From the NCBI GenBank assembly GCA_003280915.1, contig QCDL01000002.1, positions 62,001-126,000 of the forward strand: a stretch of DNA of 64,000 nucleotides. The letters run 5' to 3'. Shown here piece after piece: positions 45,509-55,590 of the stretch (its first letter is position 1; the number at the start of each line of letters is the position of its first letter). The notes under the pieces are model-generated. The model ran no database searches and was not told where the DNA came from. It saw only the letters and a program-made list of their open reading frames with translations. The position numbers were made by a program, and so were the translations under genes. This DNA comes from Prochlorococcus sp. AG-355-I04. Lineage in GTDB: Bacteria; Cyanobacteriota; Cyanobacteriia; PCC-6307; Cyanobiaceae.

Positions 45509-46735
45509 ATGGACTTTCAACAAGGGTTAATCACAACAATACATGAATATGGAGTTACAAGAAATTTACTTAAAGAATTAAACAAAAGTCTTAAAAAAAG
45601 ATCAACAAGTATTCTAATACCTTGCTTGTATGAAGAATTTGAACGTCCAGCATTAAAAGATATTAAAGAAGTTTTAAAAGAACTTACAGGCTTAAATGAA
45701 TTAGTTATTGCCCTCTCTGCAAAAACTGTTGAGCAAGTTAAAAGAGCAAAATCATTTTTTGACTCAATGCCATTTCCAGTACACGTACAATGGACTAATT
45801 CTCCCTCTGTAATAGAGCTGTTAAAAAGTCAAGAAAAAAATGGGTTAGAACTTTTAGGAACTCCAGGTAAAGGATGGGCTGTGTGGCAAGGCATAGGAGT
45901 AGCGACGAGAAAATCAGAAGTTGTTGCTCTTTTTGATGCTGATATAAGAACTTTTAGTCCTTTGTATCCTTCAAGAATGATGCTTCCACTTTTAGATGAA
46001 TCATATGGAATATCCTATGTAAAAGCTTTTTATAGCAGATTATCCTTAGAAACAAATCAGTTACAAGGAAGAGCGACAAGATTATTTGTTGGTCCTCTAT
46101 TAGCAAGTCTAGAACAATTAGTAGGTAAGGGACCTTTTCTGCAATATCTTCAATCATTTAGATATCCATTAGCTGGTGAGTTTGCTTTTACAAAAGACCT
46201 TGCTATGAATTTAAGAATTCCTTGTGACTGGGGTTTAGAAATAGGCTTGCTATCAGAAGTATATAGAAACGTAAGAACATCTAAAATAGCTCAAGTTGAT
46301 TTAGGGTTGTTTGATCATAAACATAAAAATATTGGTGATTCATCTAAAGAAGGATTGCAAAAAATGTGTACTGAAATCCTATCAAGTGTTTTGAGAGGTC
46401 TTATGGAGCACCAAGCAGAAACATTAACTAGCACTCAATTAGCAACTTTAGAAGTTCTTTATAAAAGAGTTGGAGAAGATAGGGTAAAGCAATTTGGTCT
46501 AGATTCAGCAGTAAATCAACTTCCATACGATAGACATGAAGAAGAGCTATCAGTTCAAAAATTTGCGAAATTATTAAGACCTGCCACAGAAAATTACCTA
46601 TCTTGCCCTACTACAAAACAGTTACCAAGCTGGTCAAGAGTTCTCTCTTGTGAGAACAAACTGCAGGAAGATTTAGCTATTGCAGGCTCAAAAGAAATAA
46701 AGAGTAGTGAAAAAGAGCTAATAAAAAACTTTTAA
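45509..46735 (+). CDS. gpgS: Glucosyl-3-phosphoglycerate synthase
   Basis: GpgS makes glucosyl-3-phosphoglycerate from a nucleotide glucose and 3-phosphoglycerate, the first step to the compatible solute glucosylglycerate. The 408-residue GT81-type protein has '[18 protein letters not shown]', '[32 protein letters not shown]' (with the metal-binding DAD) and '[33 protein letters not shown]'. It is divergent from the GH13 gene (50-base gap) and its end overlaps the ureC end by 4 bases, so it closes against the urease block. Confidence 0.94.
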   Translation: MDFQQGLITTIHEYGVTRNLLKELNKSLKKRSTSILIPCLYEEFERPALKDIKEVLKELTGLNELVIALSAKTVEQVKRAKSFFDSMPFPVHVQWTNSPSVIELLKSQEKNGLELLGTPGKGWAVWQGIGVATRKSEVVALFDADIRTFSPLYPSRMMLPLLDESYGISYVKAFYSRLSLETNQLQGRATRLFVGPLLASLEQLVGKGPFLQYLQSFRYPLAGEFAFTKDLAMNLRIPCDWGLEIGLLSEVYRNVRTSKIAQVDLGLFDHKHKNIGDSSKEGLQKMCTEILSSVLRGLMEHQAETLTSTQLATLEVLYKRVGEDRVKQFGLDSAVNQLPYDRHEEELSVQKFAKLLRPATENYLSCPTTKQLPSWSRVLSCENKLQEDLAIAGSKEIKSSEKELIKNF

Positions 46736-48441
46736 AGTAAAAAGTACCGCTGAGCCATTGGAACTACGTCAAGTGGTTCACAAGTAAGTAGTTCCCCATC
46801 AGAAAAAACTTCGTATGTTTGAGGATTAACTGAAATATTTGGCAGATAACTGTTAAGTTTTAAGTATGTTTTATCAATATTTCTTGTATTTTCAACAGCT
46901 ATACAATTCTTTTGTAATCCTAATTTTTTTGGAATACCTTGATCTATTGAATTCTTACTTAAAAAGGTGAAAGAACTCTTAACCAGAGATTGCCCGAAAC
47001 TTGCAAACATAGGACGACCATGTACAGGACCAGGAGTAGGAATTGAAGCATTTGCATCACCCATCTGGGCCCAAACTATAGATCCTCCTTTAACAACTAA
47101 TTCAGGCTTTACCGCAAAAAAGGAAGGTTTCCATAACACCAAATCAGCAATTTTACCCTTTTCTATAGACCCAACATGTTTATCAATACCATGAGCTATT
47201 GCAGGATTAATTGTGACTTTAGAAATGTATCTCTTTACTCTGAAATTATCATTTCTATCAGAATCCTGCGATAGTGGTCCCCTTTGGACTTTCATTTTAT
47301 GAGCGGTTTGAAAAGTTCTTGTAATTACTTCACCAACTCTTCCCATAGCTTGAGAATCACTAGCAATAATAGAAAAGGCACCTACATCATGCAATATATC
47401 CTCCGCAGCAATAGTTTCTCTTCTAATCCTTGATTCAGCAAATGCTATATCTTCTGGGATTTTAGAATCTAAATGATGACAAACCATTAACATGTCAAGA
47501 TGTTCTTCTAATGTGTTCCTTGTATAAGGTCTTGTTGGATTAGTACTACTTGGAAGAACATTTTTTTCTCCACAAATTTTAATAATATCTGGCGCATGAC
47601 CTCCACCTGCTCCTTCGGTATGAAAAGTATGAATAGTTCTTCCTGCAATAGCTTTGATGGTATCTTCAACAAAGCCTGCCTCATTCAAAGTATCAGTATG
47701 AATACATACTTGTACGTCAAACTTATCTGCAACATTAAGGCATGAATTTATTGTAGAGGGAGTTGTTCCCCAATCCTCATGAAGCTTCAATCCACATGCA
47801 CCAGCTTCAACTTGATCAATAAGATTACTCTCGTTTGTTGAATTTCCTTTTCCAAAAAATCCTAAATTCATGGGAAATGCCTCTGCAGATTGAAGCATTC
47901 TTGAAATGTGAAAAAAACCGGGAGTACATGTAGTGGCATTTGTGCCGGTTGCAGGTCCAGTTCCTCCTCCCAGCATGGTTGTAATTCCTGAGGCTAGTGC
48001 TGTTTCAATTTGTTGGGGACAAATAAAGTGAATGTGGGTATCTATAGAACCTGCAGTGAGAATATGGCCTTCTCCAGCTATTACTTCTGTTGATGCTCCA
48101 ATAACAATATTGACATTATCCTGGATATCAGGATTGCCAGCCTTACCAATTTCAAAAATCATTCCATCTTTAATACCAACATCAGCCTTAATTATTCCCC
48201 ACCAATCTACGATCAAAGCATTGGTTATTACGGTATCGACAGCTCCATCTCCTCTTGTTACTTGAGACTGTCCCATCCCATCTCGAATAACTTTACCTCC
48301 ACCAAATTTAACTTCATCTCCGTATGTAGTTAAATCCTTTTCTACTTCTATAAAAAGTTCAGTATCAGCAAGCCTTACTCTATCTCCGGTAGTGGGTCCG
48401 TAAGTTTGCGCGTAAGTATTTCTGTTAATTTTATAGGACAT
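46732..48441 (-). CDS. ureC: Urease alpha subunit
   Basis: UreC carries the dinuclear nickel site that hydrolyses urea to ammonia and carbamate. The 569-residue sequence is full length. It shows the nickel ligands in '[12 protein letters not shown]', the carbamylated lysine in '[10 protein letters not shown]', the His ligands in '[10 protein letters not shown]' and '[17 protein letters not shown]', and the flap His in '[10 protein letters not shown]'. It ends a ureA-ureB-ureC run with gaps of 2 and 4 bases. Confidence 0.98.
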   Translation of the reverse strand: MSYKINRNTYAQTYGPTTGDRVRLADTELFIEVEKDLTTYGDEVKFGGGKVIRDGMGQSQVTRGDGAVDTVITNALIVDWWGIIKADVGIKDGMIFEIGKAGNPDIQDNVNIVIGASTEVIAGEGHILTAGSIDTHIHFICPQQIETALASGITTMLGGGTGPATGTNATTCTPGFFHISRMLQSAEAFPMNLGFFGKGNSTNESNLIDQVEAGACGLKLHEDWGTTPSTINSCLNVADKFDVQVCIHTDTLNEAGFVEDTIKAIAGRTIHTFHTEGAGGGHAPDIIKICGEKNVLPSSTNPTRPYTRNTLEEHLDMLMVCHHLDSKIPEDIAFAESRIRRETIAAEDILHDVGAFSIIASDSQAMGRVGEVITRTFQTAHKMKVQRGPLSQDSDRNDNFRVKRYISKVTINPAIAHGIDKHVGSIEKGKIADLVLWKPSFFAVKPELVVKGGSIVWAQMGDANASIPTPGPVHGRPMFASFGQSLVKSSFTFLSKNSIDQGIPKKLGLQKNCIAVENTRNIDKTYLKLNSYLPNISVNPQTYEVFSDGELLTCEPLDVVPMAQRYFLL

Positions 48442-48445
48442 AATT

Positions 48446-48766
48446 TTAAGTATCTAAAGAACCGTTAACCAATGAATTGAAACCATATGCAAATCTTAAA
48501 CCTGAATAAGGAACTAATTTGACATAAGTGGTATCTCCAGGTTCAAATCTAATTGCAGTTCCTGCAGGAATGTCAAGACGCATACCAAGTGTTAATTTTC
48601 GATCAAAGATTAAAGCCTTATTAGCTTCAAAAAAATGATAATGAGATCCAATTTGTACAGGTCTATCTCCAGAATTAGAAACTTTTACTGTTTTAACTTC
48701 CTTACCAAGATTTAATTCAATTGCACCTTGTTCAGGAATGATTTCGCCAGGAATTAAATTACTCAT
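48446..48766 (-). CDS. ureB: Urease beta subunit
   Basis: The 106-residue protein is the normal length for a stand-alone urease beta chain. It contains '[17 protein letters not shown]', '[26 protein letters not shown]' and '[19 protein letters not shown]', all typical. It lies 2 bases after ureA and 4 bases before ureC on the same strand. Confidence 0.98.
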   Translation of the reverse strand: MSNLIPGEIIPEQGAIELNLGKEVKTVKVSNSGDRPVQIGSHYHFFEANKALIFDRKLTLGMRLDIPAGTAIRFEPGDTTYVKLVPYSGLRFAYGFNSLVNGSLDT

Positions 48767-48768
48767 AA

Positions 48769-49071
48769 CTAGTTAATTGGATTGTGAATAGTTACTAACT
48801 TTGTACCATCAGGGAAAATTGCTTCTATTTGGACTTCATCAACCATTTCAGGAATGCCCTCCATAACTTGTGATTTTGAAAGCCAGGTAGTTCCCTCTGA
48901 CATTAATTGACTTACACTTTTTCCATCTCGAGCTCCTTCAAGAACTTGAAAACTCAAAAAAGCAATTGTTTCAGGATAATTAAGCTTAAGACCTCGCCTA
49001 AGTCTTCTTTCGGCTAAGAGTGCAGCAGAAAAAATCAATAATTTATCCTTTTCTTGAGGTGAAAGATGCAT
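48769..49071 (-). CDS. ureA: Urease gamma subunit
   Basis: The 100-residue protein has '[33 protein letters not shown]', '[14 protein letters not shown]'-type '[17 protein letters not shown]' and '[19 protein letters not shown]', the standard gamma-subunit blocks. It follows ureD by 50 bases on the same strand and starts the structural ureABC run. Confidence 0.98.
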   Translation of the reverse strand: MHLSPQEKDKLLIFSAALLAERRLRRGLKLNYPETIAFLSFQVLEGARDGKSVSQLMSEGTTWLSKSQVMEGIPEMVDEVQIEAIFPDGTKLVTIHNPIN

Positions 49072-49121
49072 ATTAAAAAATTAGTCTATAAATTCTTAAA
49101 AAAGGTTCTTTCTGAACATAA

Positions 49122-50024
49122 TTAATAATTCATAGAATCTTGTAAAGGCCATACACCTTGATATTTTGGCTCACAAAATCCACTAACAGACCTAATTTGT
49201 TTCCAAATACAAAAAAAACATTTCCTAGCTTCTTGAGAAGAACTACCCAGGAATCTTACAGAGATTCCATTTTCAAGGATTCCAATGGATAAATTATTAT
49301 CAGTTTCTTTAAAAATTTTTTTTATATTTACCACAAGATTATTTATTTTTGACTTAGAAAAATCTTTTTTGCAAATCCAAATTAAGGATCCAAAAACAGG
49401 CATGTAATCCATACCTGACTTGGCCGAATAACTTCCCTTAGATAATTCAATTTGATCAACATATTCCCAATCATCATATAAATCATTATTTCTCATAATT
49501 TCTAATTTAGACTTAAAAACTCCACGCTCAATAGATTCTCCGGAAGAAGATCTTCCAAGTCTTATTAAATCAGTAAATAAAAAACTTGAAGTTTCTGAAA
49601 TAGATACTTTAAACTTTTGCTCATATAAACCATTTGCAAAGATAATTGTTTCTTGAGGGAGATATTCCAAATGAGAATTATCAAGAATGTTTATGAGATT
49701 TTTTTGCTTTGAAAAAGTTCCTTTTGGATTGATTTTAGATATCCCAACTGATCCATATACTTTCTGAGCTGAAGAAGTAGTCAACAATACCTTAGAGTTT
49801 TCTTCAAGATTTACCTCAAACTCAAGTAAATCGCCGCCAACCAATCCCCCTGCAGTATGAAGAATAGGTAAAATACATCGGCCCTCCTGATCATGAGTAG
49901 ACTTTAATAACTTGTAAGGAGAAGTTGATTTAGATTTAAAGATTGTTTTATCAACATTTCCTAAACTTGCTTTATTATTGAAAAAATTTAAGAAACAATT
50001 ACCTTCCCAAGAAGTTTTAATCAT
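49122..50024 (-). CDS. ureD: Urease accessory protein UreD
   Basis: UreD (UreH) binds apo-urease and, with UreF and UreG, guides nickel delivery. The 300-residue sequence has '[39 protein letters not shown]', '[20 protein letters not shown]' and '[25 protein letters not shown]'. It is the first gene of the ureDABC run and is divergent from ureEFG with a 42-base gap that must hold both promoters. Confidence 0.95.
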   Translation of the reverse strand: MIKTSWEGNCFLNFFNNKASLGNVDKTIFKSKSTSPYKLLKSTHDQEGRCILPILHTAGGLVGGDLLEFEVNLEENSKVLLTTSSAQKVYGSVGISKINPKGTFSKQKNLINILDNSHLEYLPQETIIFANGLYEQKFKVSISETSSFLFTDLIRLGRSSSGESIERGVFKSKLEIMRNNDLYDDWEYVDQIELSKGSYSAKSGMDYMPVFGSLIWICKKDFSKSKINNLVVNIKKIFKETDNNLSIGILENGISVRFLGSSSQEARKCFFCIWKQIRSVSGFCEPKYQGVWPLQDSMNY

Positions 50025-50066
50025 AAATTGTTTTCTTTAATTACTAGATTAAAGTAACCAAAAATT

Positions 50067-50522
50067 TTGATTATGAGAATGAATAAACAAATAGTTGTAA
50101 CTGATTGGATTAAGGAAAAACCGAAATTAGGTTTATTTTTAAAACTTACCCTAAGTTCAGATGAAAGAAGAATCTTACGAGGTAAAAGATTAACTGATTG
50201 TGATCAAGAAATAATTTTACAATTACCTAGAGAGGGCAAATTAAATGATGGAGATATTCTTTTAACTAATGTGTCCAATTTTTATGTAGAGATAATTGCC
50301 AAAAAAGAAAATTTAATTGAAATAAGTTCCAATTCTAAAATTGAACTTATTAAAACTGCTTATCATCTAGGAAATAGGCATGTAGAAGTAGAAATTGAAG
50401 AAGATATTCTTCTAACAAAAGGTGATTATGTAATTGAAAATATGCTTAAAAATTTTAGCGTTGAGATCGTAAATACCCAGAAAAAATTTTTTCCGGAAAG
50501 AGGTGCCCACAGCCATGAGTAA
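50067..50522 (+). CDS. ureE: Urease accessory protein UreE
   Basis: UreE is the nickel metallochaperone that passes nickel to UreG. The 151-residue sequence has 'RGKRLTDCDQEIILQLPREGKLNDGDIL' and the conserved 'TAYHLGNRHVEVEIEEDILL', whose His binds nickel at the dimer interface. The C-terminus 'ERGAHSHE' has only two histidines, so there is no long His-rich nickel-storage tail. Its 3' end overlaps ureF by 8 bases. Confidence 0.95.
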   Translation: MIMRMNKQIVVTDWIKEKPKLGLFLKLTLSSDERRILRGKRLTDCDQEIILQLPREGKLNDGDILLTNVSNFYVEIIAKKENLIEISSNSKIELIKTAYHLGNRHVEVEIEEDILLTKGDYVIENMLKNFSVEIVNTQKKFFPERGAHSHE

Positions 50523-51201
50523 AAGTCATTTATTTAAATATTTATTAATAAGCCCTAACTTACCAGTTGGAGGATTTTGTTATTCCGAGGGATTGGAGAG
50601 TTTCCTTAATAGTAAAGATTTGAAAGACGCAAATTCGGTAAAAGAATTAATCATAAGTGAATTAAAAATTGGTCAAATTAGACTAGATGCAAAACTATTA
50701 TTAGATTTTTTTGATATTTTCAACGAGTTAAACCAAGGCAAAAATTTAAAAAGTAATTTTCATAAGCTATTGAGTTTGGATAAATGGATCCTCTCATCAA
50801 AAGACTCGGTCGAAATGAGAGAACAACAAAATCAAATGGCAAAATCTCTCTTTGATTTAAACAAGGAATTTGGTTTTGAATATCTTTATAAAAAAAATAA
50901 AAAAAACTCCTGGCCTTTAGCGTGGAGTTGGTCTTGTTTTTGTTTTGAAATTACAAAGTTAGAAATGGTTGAGAATTTTCTCTATGCGTGGACTGCAAAC
51001 CAACTTAGTGCTGCATTAAGGATTATTCCTATTGGTTCAACAAAAGCACAATTAATTCAGAGAGATTTATTAGCAATAATTTCAAAAGTTTCTAAAGAAA
51101 TTATGGACAAAGAAATTGATGACATCTATTTTGGCAATGTAGGTTTAGCTATGGCACAACAAAATCATAATGACCTTTATACAAAACTTTTTAGAAATTA
51201 A
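50515..51201 (+). CDS. ureF: Urease accessory protein UreF
   Basis: UreF forms the UreDFG activation complex with apo-urease. The ATG at 50515 (MSKSHLFKYLLISP) is preferred over the GTG at 50503, giving 228 residues and an 8-base overlap with ureE. Family motifs are 'LPVGGFCYSEGLESFL', 'SSKDSVEMREQQNQMAKSLF' and 'AWTANQLSAALRIIPIGSTKAQ'. It lies 3 bases upstream of ureG. Confidence 0.94.
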   Translation: MSKSHLFKYLLISPNLPVGGFCYSEGLESFLNSKDLKDANSVKELIISELKIGQIRLDAKLLLDFFDIFNELNQGKNLKSNFHKLLSLDKWILSSKDSVEMREQQNQMAKSLFDLNKEFGFEYLYKKNKKNSWPLAWSWSCFCFEITKLEMVENFLYAWTANQLSAALRIIPIGSTKAQLIQRDLLAIISKVSKEIMDKEIDDIYFGNVGLAMAQQNHNDLYTKLFRN

Positions 51202-51204
51202 TTT

Positions 51205-51834
51205 ATGAGCAGCAAATTGAGAGTAGGAGTTGCTGGCCCTGTAGGTTCAGGAAAAACTGCATTAGTAGAGACTCTATGCTTAAGCCTGAAAAATAATTAT
51301 GAGATAGCAGTTGTCACCAACGATATCTACACCAAAGAAGATGCTAATTTTCTAATAAATAAAAAAGTTTTAGAGGAAGGAAGGATTATTGGCGTGGAAA
51401 CAGGAGGTTGTCCTCATACAGCGATAAGAGAGGATTGTTCTCTAAATAAAAATGCAGTTTTAGATTTAGAAAATAAATATAATCCTTTAGATTTTGTTTT
51501 TGTTGAAAGTGGAGGTGACAATTTAGCATCCAGTTTTAGTCCAGAACTCGTAGATTTATCAATATATGTAATTGATGTATCTGCTGGAGACAAAATCCCA
51601 AGGAAAGGGGGACCAGGGATAACAAGGTCAGATTTATTACTAATAAACAAAATTGACTTAGCAGATATGGTTGGCGCAGATTTAAATATTATGAAAAGTG
51701 ATACGGAATTTATGAGAAAAGGGAAACCTTGGTTTTTTACCAACCTTAGTAGCGGCAAAGGCGTTGAAGAAATAACTCAATTTTTAGAATCACAAATCCC
51801 AAACAATAGAAACCAGAAAGACGTTCATTTCTAA
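51205..51834 (+). CDS. ureG: Urease accessory GTPase UreG
   Basis: UreG is the GTPase that drives nickel insertion. The 209-residue SIMIBI-class protein shows the P-loop '[17 protein letters not shown]', '[15 protein letters not shown]', the nickel-binding Cys-Pro-His in '[16 protein letters not shown]', '[17 protein letters not shown]' and the base-recognition '[14 protein letters not shown]'. It ends the ureEFG run, 110 bases before urtA. Confidence 0.98.
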   Translation: MSSKLRVGVAGPVGSGKTALVETLCLSLKNNYEIAVVTNDIYTKEDANFLINKKVLEEGRIIGVETGGCPHTAIREDCSLNKNAVLDLENKYNPLDFVFVESGGDNLASSFSPELVDLSIYVIDVSAGDKIPRKGGPGITRSDLLLINKIDLADMVGADLNIMKSDTEFMRKGKPWFFTNLSSGKGVEEITQFLESQIPNNRNQKDVHF

Positions 51835-51854
51835 TATATTGGATTCAACAAAAA

Positions 51855-51896
51855 GTTACGACTGATACAAAACGAATCCTCACTCGTTAATAACTT
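51855..51896 (+). promoter_or_regulatory. NtcA-activated promoter of urtA
   Basis: GTT-ACGACTGA-TAC (51855-51868) is followed, after exactly 22 bases, by TAACTT (51891-51896), the NtcA-box plus TAN3T arrangement. It shares GTTAC-N3-TGATACA with the glnA promoter, including the AAAAA run before it. The start would fall about 40 bases before the urtA ATG at 51945. Activation by NtcA is inferred from the motif. Confidence 0.78.
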
Positions 51897-51944
51897 TTAC
51901 TTTATCCCCCTAATGAGGGTCAATTACCTAATTTATCCTAATTC

Positions 51945-53222
51945 ATGAGAATTTCAAGGCGTATTTTGGCAGGATTAGCTACTGCCTCACTTGCTGTTAC
52001 AGCAACTTCATGCGGTGGAGGTGGAACCTCCGGAAGTTTCGACGACACAGTAACCGTTGGTATTTTACATTCGTTATCTGGAACAATGGCAATTTCTGAA
52101 TCAACCCTTGTTGATACTGAAAAAATGGCTATTGAAGAGATTAATGCTGCTGGTGGTGTAAAAGTTGGCGGTAAAAGCTACAAAATAGAATACATAGTCG
52201 AAGATGGTGCATCTGACTGGCCTACTTTTGCTGAAAAATCTAAGAAACTTATAGATCAAGACGGTGTTCCTGTCGTATTTGGTGGTTGGACATCTGCTAG
52301 TAGAAAGGCAATGTTACCAGTCTACGAATCAAAGGATGCTTTCCTTTACTACCCAATTCAATATGAAGCACAAGAATGTTCTAATAACATTTTTTATACA
52401 GGAGCCACACCAAACCAACAGTCAGAACCTGCTACAGATTTCATGTATAAGCGTTCTCCCGCAGCTGGTGGAGATTTCTTCCTTGTAGGTTCTGACTATG
52501 TTTTCCCAAGAACTTCCAACACAATTACAAAAGCACAGGTAAAACAGTTAGGAGGTAAAGTTGTTGGCGAAGATTACCTTCCATTAGGAAATACTGAAGT
52601 TGCTCCAATTATCTCAAAAATCAAGAAGGCTCTTCCTGAAGGTGGAATCATCATTAATACGCTTAATGGTGACCAAAACGTTGCATTCTTCAAACAGATT
52701 CAAGACGCGGGAATCACACCTTCAAGTGGCTACTACGTAATGAACTATTCAATTGCTGAAGAAGAGATTAGTACAATTGGTCCCGAGTTCCTTGAGGGTC
52801 ACTATGGTGCTTGGAACTACATGATGTCAATTGATACTCCTGCATCTAAGAAATTTGCTGCAAGTTTCAAGAAAAGATGGGGAGCTGATCGTGTTGTAGC
52901 TGATCCTCAAGAATCTGCCTATAACATGGTTTATTTATGGAAACAGGCAGTTGAAGATGCTGGCACATTCGACGACAATGCAGTAAGGGAAGCCCTTGTT
53001 GGACAAAAGTTTGATGCGCCACAAGGTCCTGTTGAAGTTATGCCTAATCACCACTTATCTCAAACAGTAAGAATTGGAGAGATTAATGCAGAGGGCGGAT
53101 TTACAATTTTAGAAGAAACAGGAGTTGTTCTTCCTCAAGCATGGAACCAAAAGCATCCAAGTTCAAAAGGATTTGCATGCGATTGGACAGATCCTTCAAA
53201 AGGAGAAAAGTATAAGCTTTAA
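51945..53222 (+). CDS. urtA: Urea ABC transporter substrate-binding lipoprotein
   Basis: UrtA binds urea outside the membrane. The 425-residue protein starts with a lipoprotein signal (RRILAGLATASLAVTATSC) with the lipobox Cys near residue 23, followed by 'TVGILHSLSGTMAISESTLVDTEKMAIEEINAAGG', the leucine/amide-binding (HAAT) family core. 'KLIDQDGVPVVFGGWTSASRKAMLPVYE' and 'FFLVGSDYVFPRTSN' are typical UrtA segments. Behind it a strong hairpin separates urtA from urtB, so it is probably made in excess of the permease. Confidence 0.97.
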   Translation: MRISRRILAGLATASLAVTATSCGGGGTSGSFDDTVTVGILHSLSGTMAISESTLVDTEKMAIEEINAAGGVKVGGKSYKIEYIVEDGASDWPTFAEKSKKLIDQDGVPVVFGGWTSASRKAMLPVYESKDAFLYYPIQYEAQECSNNIFYTGATPNQQSEPATDFMYKRSPAAGGDFFLVGSDYVFPRTSNTITKAQVKQLGGKVVGEDYLPLGNTEVAPIISKIKKALPEGGIIINTLNGDQNVAFFKQIQDAGITPSSGYYVMNYSIAEEEISTIGPEFLEGHYGAWNYMMSIDTPASKKFAASFKKRWGADRVVADPQESAYNMVYLWKQAVEDAGTFDDNAVREALVGQKFDAPQGPVEVMPNHHLSQTVRIGEINAEGGFTILEETGVVLPQAWNQKHPSSKGFACDWTDPSKGEKYKL

Positions 53223-53243
53223 TCTAATTAAAGCCTACACTTC

Positions 53244-53280
53244 AAAATAAAAGGAGGTTAACACCTCCTTTTATTTTATA
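53244..53280 (+). terminator. Hairpin between urtA and urtB (terminator or attenuator)
   Basis: AAAATAAAAGGAGG (53244-53257) pairs perfectly over 14 bases with CCTCCTTTTATTTT (53264-53277) around a TTAACA loop. The right arm ends in T-rich sequence. It lies 22 bases after the urtA stop and 29 bases before urtB. Partial termination here would give more UrtA than membrane components. Confidence 0.82.
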
Positions 53281-53305
53281 TAATCAAATATTTTCTTTTT
53301 CTAAA

Positions 53306-54460
53306 TTGGAGTTACTTCTCGATAGTCTTTTTAATGGTGTTGCAATCGGATCTGTACTACTTGTTGCTGCATTAGGTCTAGCAATTGTTTTTGGTCTTAT
53401 GGGTGTGATAAATCTTGCACATGGAGAACTTATGATGCTCGGTGCTTACACAACATACGTGACACAATTAATTTTCAAATTACCTATATTAAAACCTTTC
53501 TACAATTCTTACATAATAGTTTCTATTTTCCTTGCTTTTATTGTTAGTGGAGTAGTTGGCATTCTCCTAGAAAAAACTATAATAAGAAAGCTTTATGGAA
53601 GTCCACTAGAAACACTTCTCGCAACTTGGGGTGTAAGCTTAATTCTTCAACAATTTGTCAGAAGTGTTCCTTTAGCTTATGGAACCGGTCTGGTTATAAG
53701 TCTGTTAATTGGTTTATTCTTACCAACAATATTCCCTTCAAAAATAAAAGAATCAATAAATTTCAAATATTTTAAATTTAGTTCTTGGATATTTGCTGCT
53801 TTAACCGGGGTCCTTACAGGAAGTGTAATCTCTTCCTCTGTCAGCAAACTTAGTAGAGCAAGCGCTCGAAATGTTGACGTAACTGCACCTTCATGGATGA
53901 GAGGTCAAGTAGAAATTATTGGTACTGCATTTCCTAAAACAAGACTAATGATAATTGTCATAACCATAATCTCTGTAATAGCAATAACACTATTCCTTAA
54001 TCAAAGTGCTTGGGGGATGCGTATAAGAGCAGTTACTCAGAACCGTCAAATGAGTGATTGCCTTGGTATATCTACTGAAAAAGTTGATATAATTACTTTT
54101 GGAATTGGATCTGGGTTAGCAGGAGTTGCAGGGGTAGCAGTATCTCTTTTAGGTTCTGTAGGACCAAATGTTGGCGGAAACTATATAGTTGGTTGTTTTA
54201 TGGTTGTAGTGCTGGGAGGAGTAGGAAATTTATTAGGAACAGTATTAGCTTCATTTGGAATAGGAATAATGACTGATTTAATTGGAGCTGGAAGACTCTT
54301 ATCAATATGGCCAGATATGCCTTTACCTTTATCAAACACAATTAACTTTTTTGCGACCACAAGTATGGCCAGAGTAATGATATTTGCATTAATTGTTATA
54401 TTCCTACAATTTAAACCTACAGGTTTATTTCCTCAAAAAGGAAGGATGGTTGAAAACTAA
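53306..54460 (+). CDS. urtB: Urea ABC transporter permease UrtB
   Basis: The 384-residue LivH-type permease starts at a TTG and shows 'LFGLMGVINLAHGELMMLGAYTTY'-type 'FGLMGVINLAHGELMML', 'PLETLLATWGVSLILQQ' and 'GSGLAGVAGVAVSLLGSVGPNVGGNYIVGCFMVVVLGGVGNLLGT'. A long hydrophilic/hydrophobic insertion around residues 130-200 is typical of UrtB. The stop overlaps the urtC start in TAATG. Confidence 0.97.
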   Translation: MELLLDSLFNGVAIGSVLLVAALGLAIVFGLMGVINLAHGELMMLGAYTTYVTQLIFKLPILKPFYNSYIIVSIFLAFIVSGVVGILLEKTIIRKLYGSPLETLLATWGVSLILQQFVRSVPLAYGTGLVISLLIGLFLPTIFPSKIKESINFKYFKFSSWIFAALTGVLTGSVISSSVSKLSRASARNVDVTAPSWMRGQVEIIGTAFPKTRLMIIVITIISVIAITLFLNQSAWGMRIRAVTQNRQMSDCLGISTEKVDIITFGIGSGLAGVAGVAVSLLGSVGPNVGGNYIVGCFMVVVLGGVGNLLGTVLASFGIGIMTDLIGAGRLLSIWPDMPLPLSNTINFFATTSMARVMIFALIVIFLQFKPTGLFPQKGRMVEN

Positions 54461-55590
54461 TGTCCTTAAGTAAAATTAAATTTGATAAAAAAATAGTATT
54501 ATCATTTTGGATAATATTAATAGCCTTAATTATTGCAGCACCAACTCTACTCCCTGTATTTAGACTTAACCTCTTAGGTAGATACTTATCCTTATCTATA
54601 GTTGCACTTGGTGTTGACCTTATCTGGGGATATACAGGTTTACTAAGTCTTGGACAAGGTATATTTTTTGCACTAGGAGGGTATTGTGCAGCAATGTATT
54701 TGCAAATAACCAGCTCCTCTGAATTTCCAAATAATATTCCTGAATTTTTTGCTTTATATGGTGTTGAAAAATTACCTTTTTTCTGGGAACCTTTTAGATC
54801 GCCTATTTTTACCTTCTTCGCTATCTGGATAATTCCAGCTTTGGTTGCTGGTATAATTGGATTTCTTGTTTTCAGGAATAGAATCAAAGGGGTTTATTTT
54901 TCTATACTTACTCAAGCTTCTCTTCTTGTATTTTTTAACTTCTTTAATGGACAACAAAAACTTATAAATGGAACAAATGGATTAAAAACAGATGTAACGC
55001 AATTATTTGGTCAGATGGTAGGTTCTGAGTCCATGCAAAGATTATTCTTTTGGATAACCGCCATACTAGTAATAACTGCATGGTTTTTTGCAAAGTGGGT
55101 AGTTAAAGGAAGATTTGGAAATATCCTTATAGGAATACGAGATGATGAACCAAGAGTTAGGTTTACAGGATACAACCCAGTTATATTCAAAACGATAATA
55201 TTTTCTATTGCTGGAGGTCTCGCAGGAATTTCGGGAGCTTTATATACGGTTCAGTCAGGAATAGTATCACCTCAATTTATGACGGTTCCCTTTTCTATAG
55301 AAATGGTTATATGGGTTGCTGTTGGAGGAAGAGGAACTTTATTGGGAGCGATACTAGGAGCAGTTTTCATCAACTATGCAAAAAGTTTAGTAAGTGAAGC
55401 TTTACCTGCTAGCTGGATGTTTATTCAAGGAGGATTATTTATCTTAGTTGTAACAGCACTGCCAGAAGGGGTTTTAGGATGGATTCAAGGTGATGGGCCT
55501 AGGAATCTTCTTCAAAGATTTGGTTTAAAAAGGAAGATTGAGACCTATCCAAGCTTAGAAGTTAACAATAAGGAGGGACATAATGAATAA
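54460..55590 (+). CDS. urtC: Urea ABC transporter permease UrtC
   Basis: The 376-residue LivM-type permease carries 'GYTGLLSLGQGIFFALGGYCAAMYL', 'RIKGVYFSILTQASLLVFFNFFNGQQKLINGTNGL' and 'LAGISGALYTVQSGIVSPQFMTVPFSIEMVIWVAVGGRGTLLGA'. It overlaps urtB by one base and urtD by 8 bases, so the five genes after the hairpin are tightly coupled. Confidence 0.97.
   Translation: MSLSKIKFDKKIVLSFWIILIALIIAAPTLLPVFRLNLLGRYLSLSIVALGVDLIWGYTGLLSLGQGIFFALGGYCAAMYLQITSSSEFPNNIPEFFALYGVEKLPFFWEPFRSPIFTFFAIWIIPALVAGIIGFLVFRNRIKGVYFSILTQASLLVFFNFFNGQQKLINGTNGLKTDVTQLFGQMVGSESMQRLFFWITAILVITAWFFAKWVVKGRFGNILIGIRDDEPRVRFTGYNPVIFKTIIFSIAGGLAGISGALYTVQSGIVSPQFMTVPFSIEMVIWVAVGGRGTLLGAILGAVFINYAKSLVSEALPASWMFIQGGLFILVVTALPEGVLGWIQGDGPRNLLQRFGLKRKIETYPSLEVNNKEGHNE

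Noticed and set aside
50025-50066. NtcA box in the ureD/ureE gap
   Set aside because: No GT-N10-AC with a correctly spaced -10 could be found on either strand.
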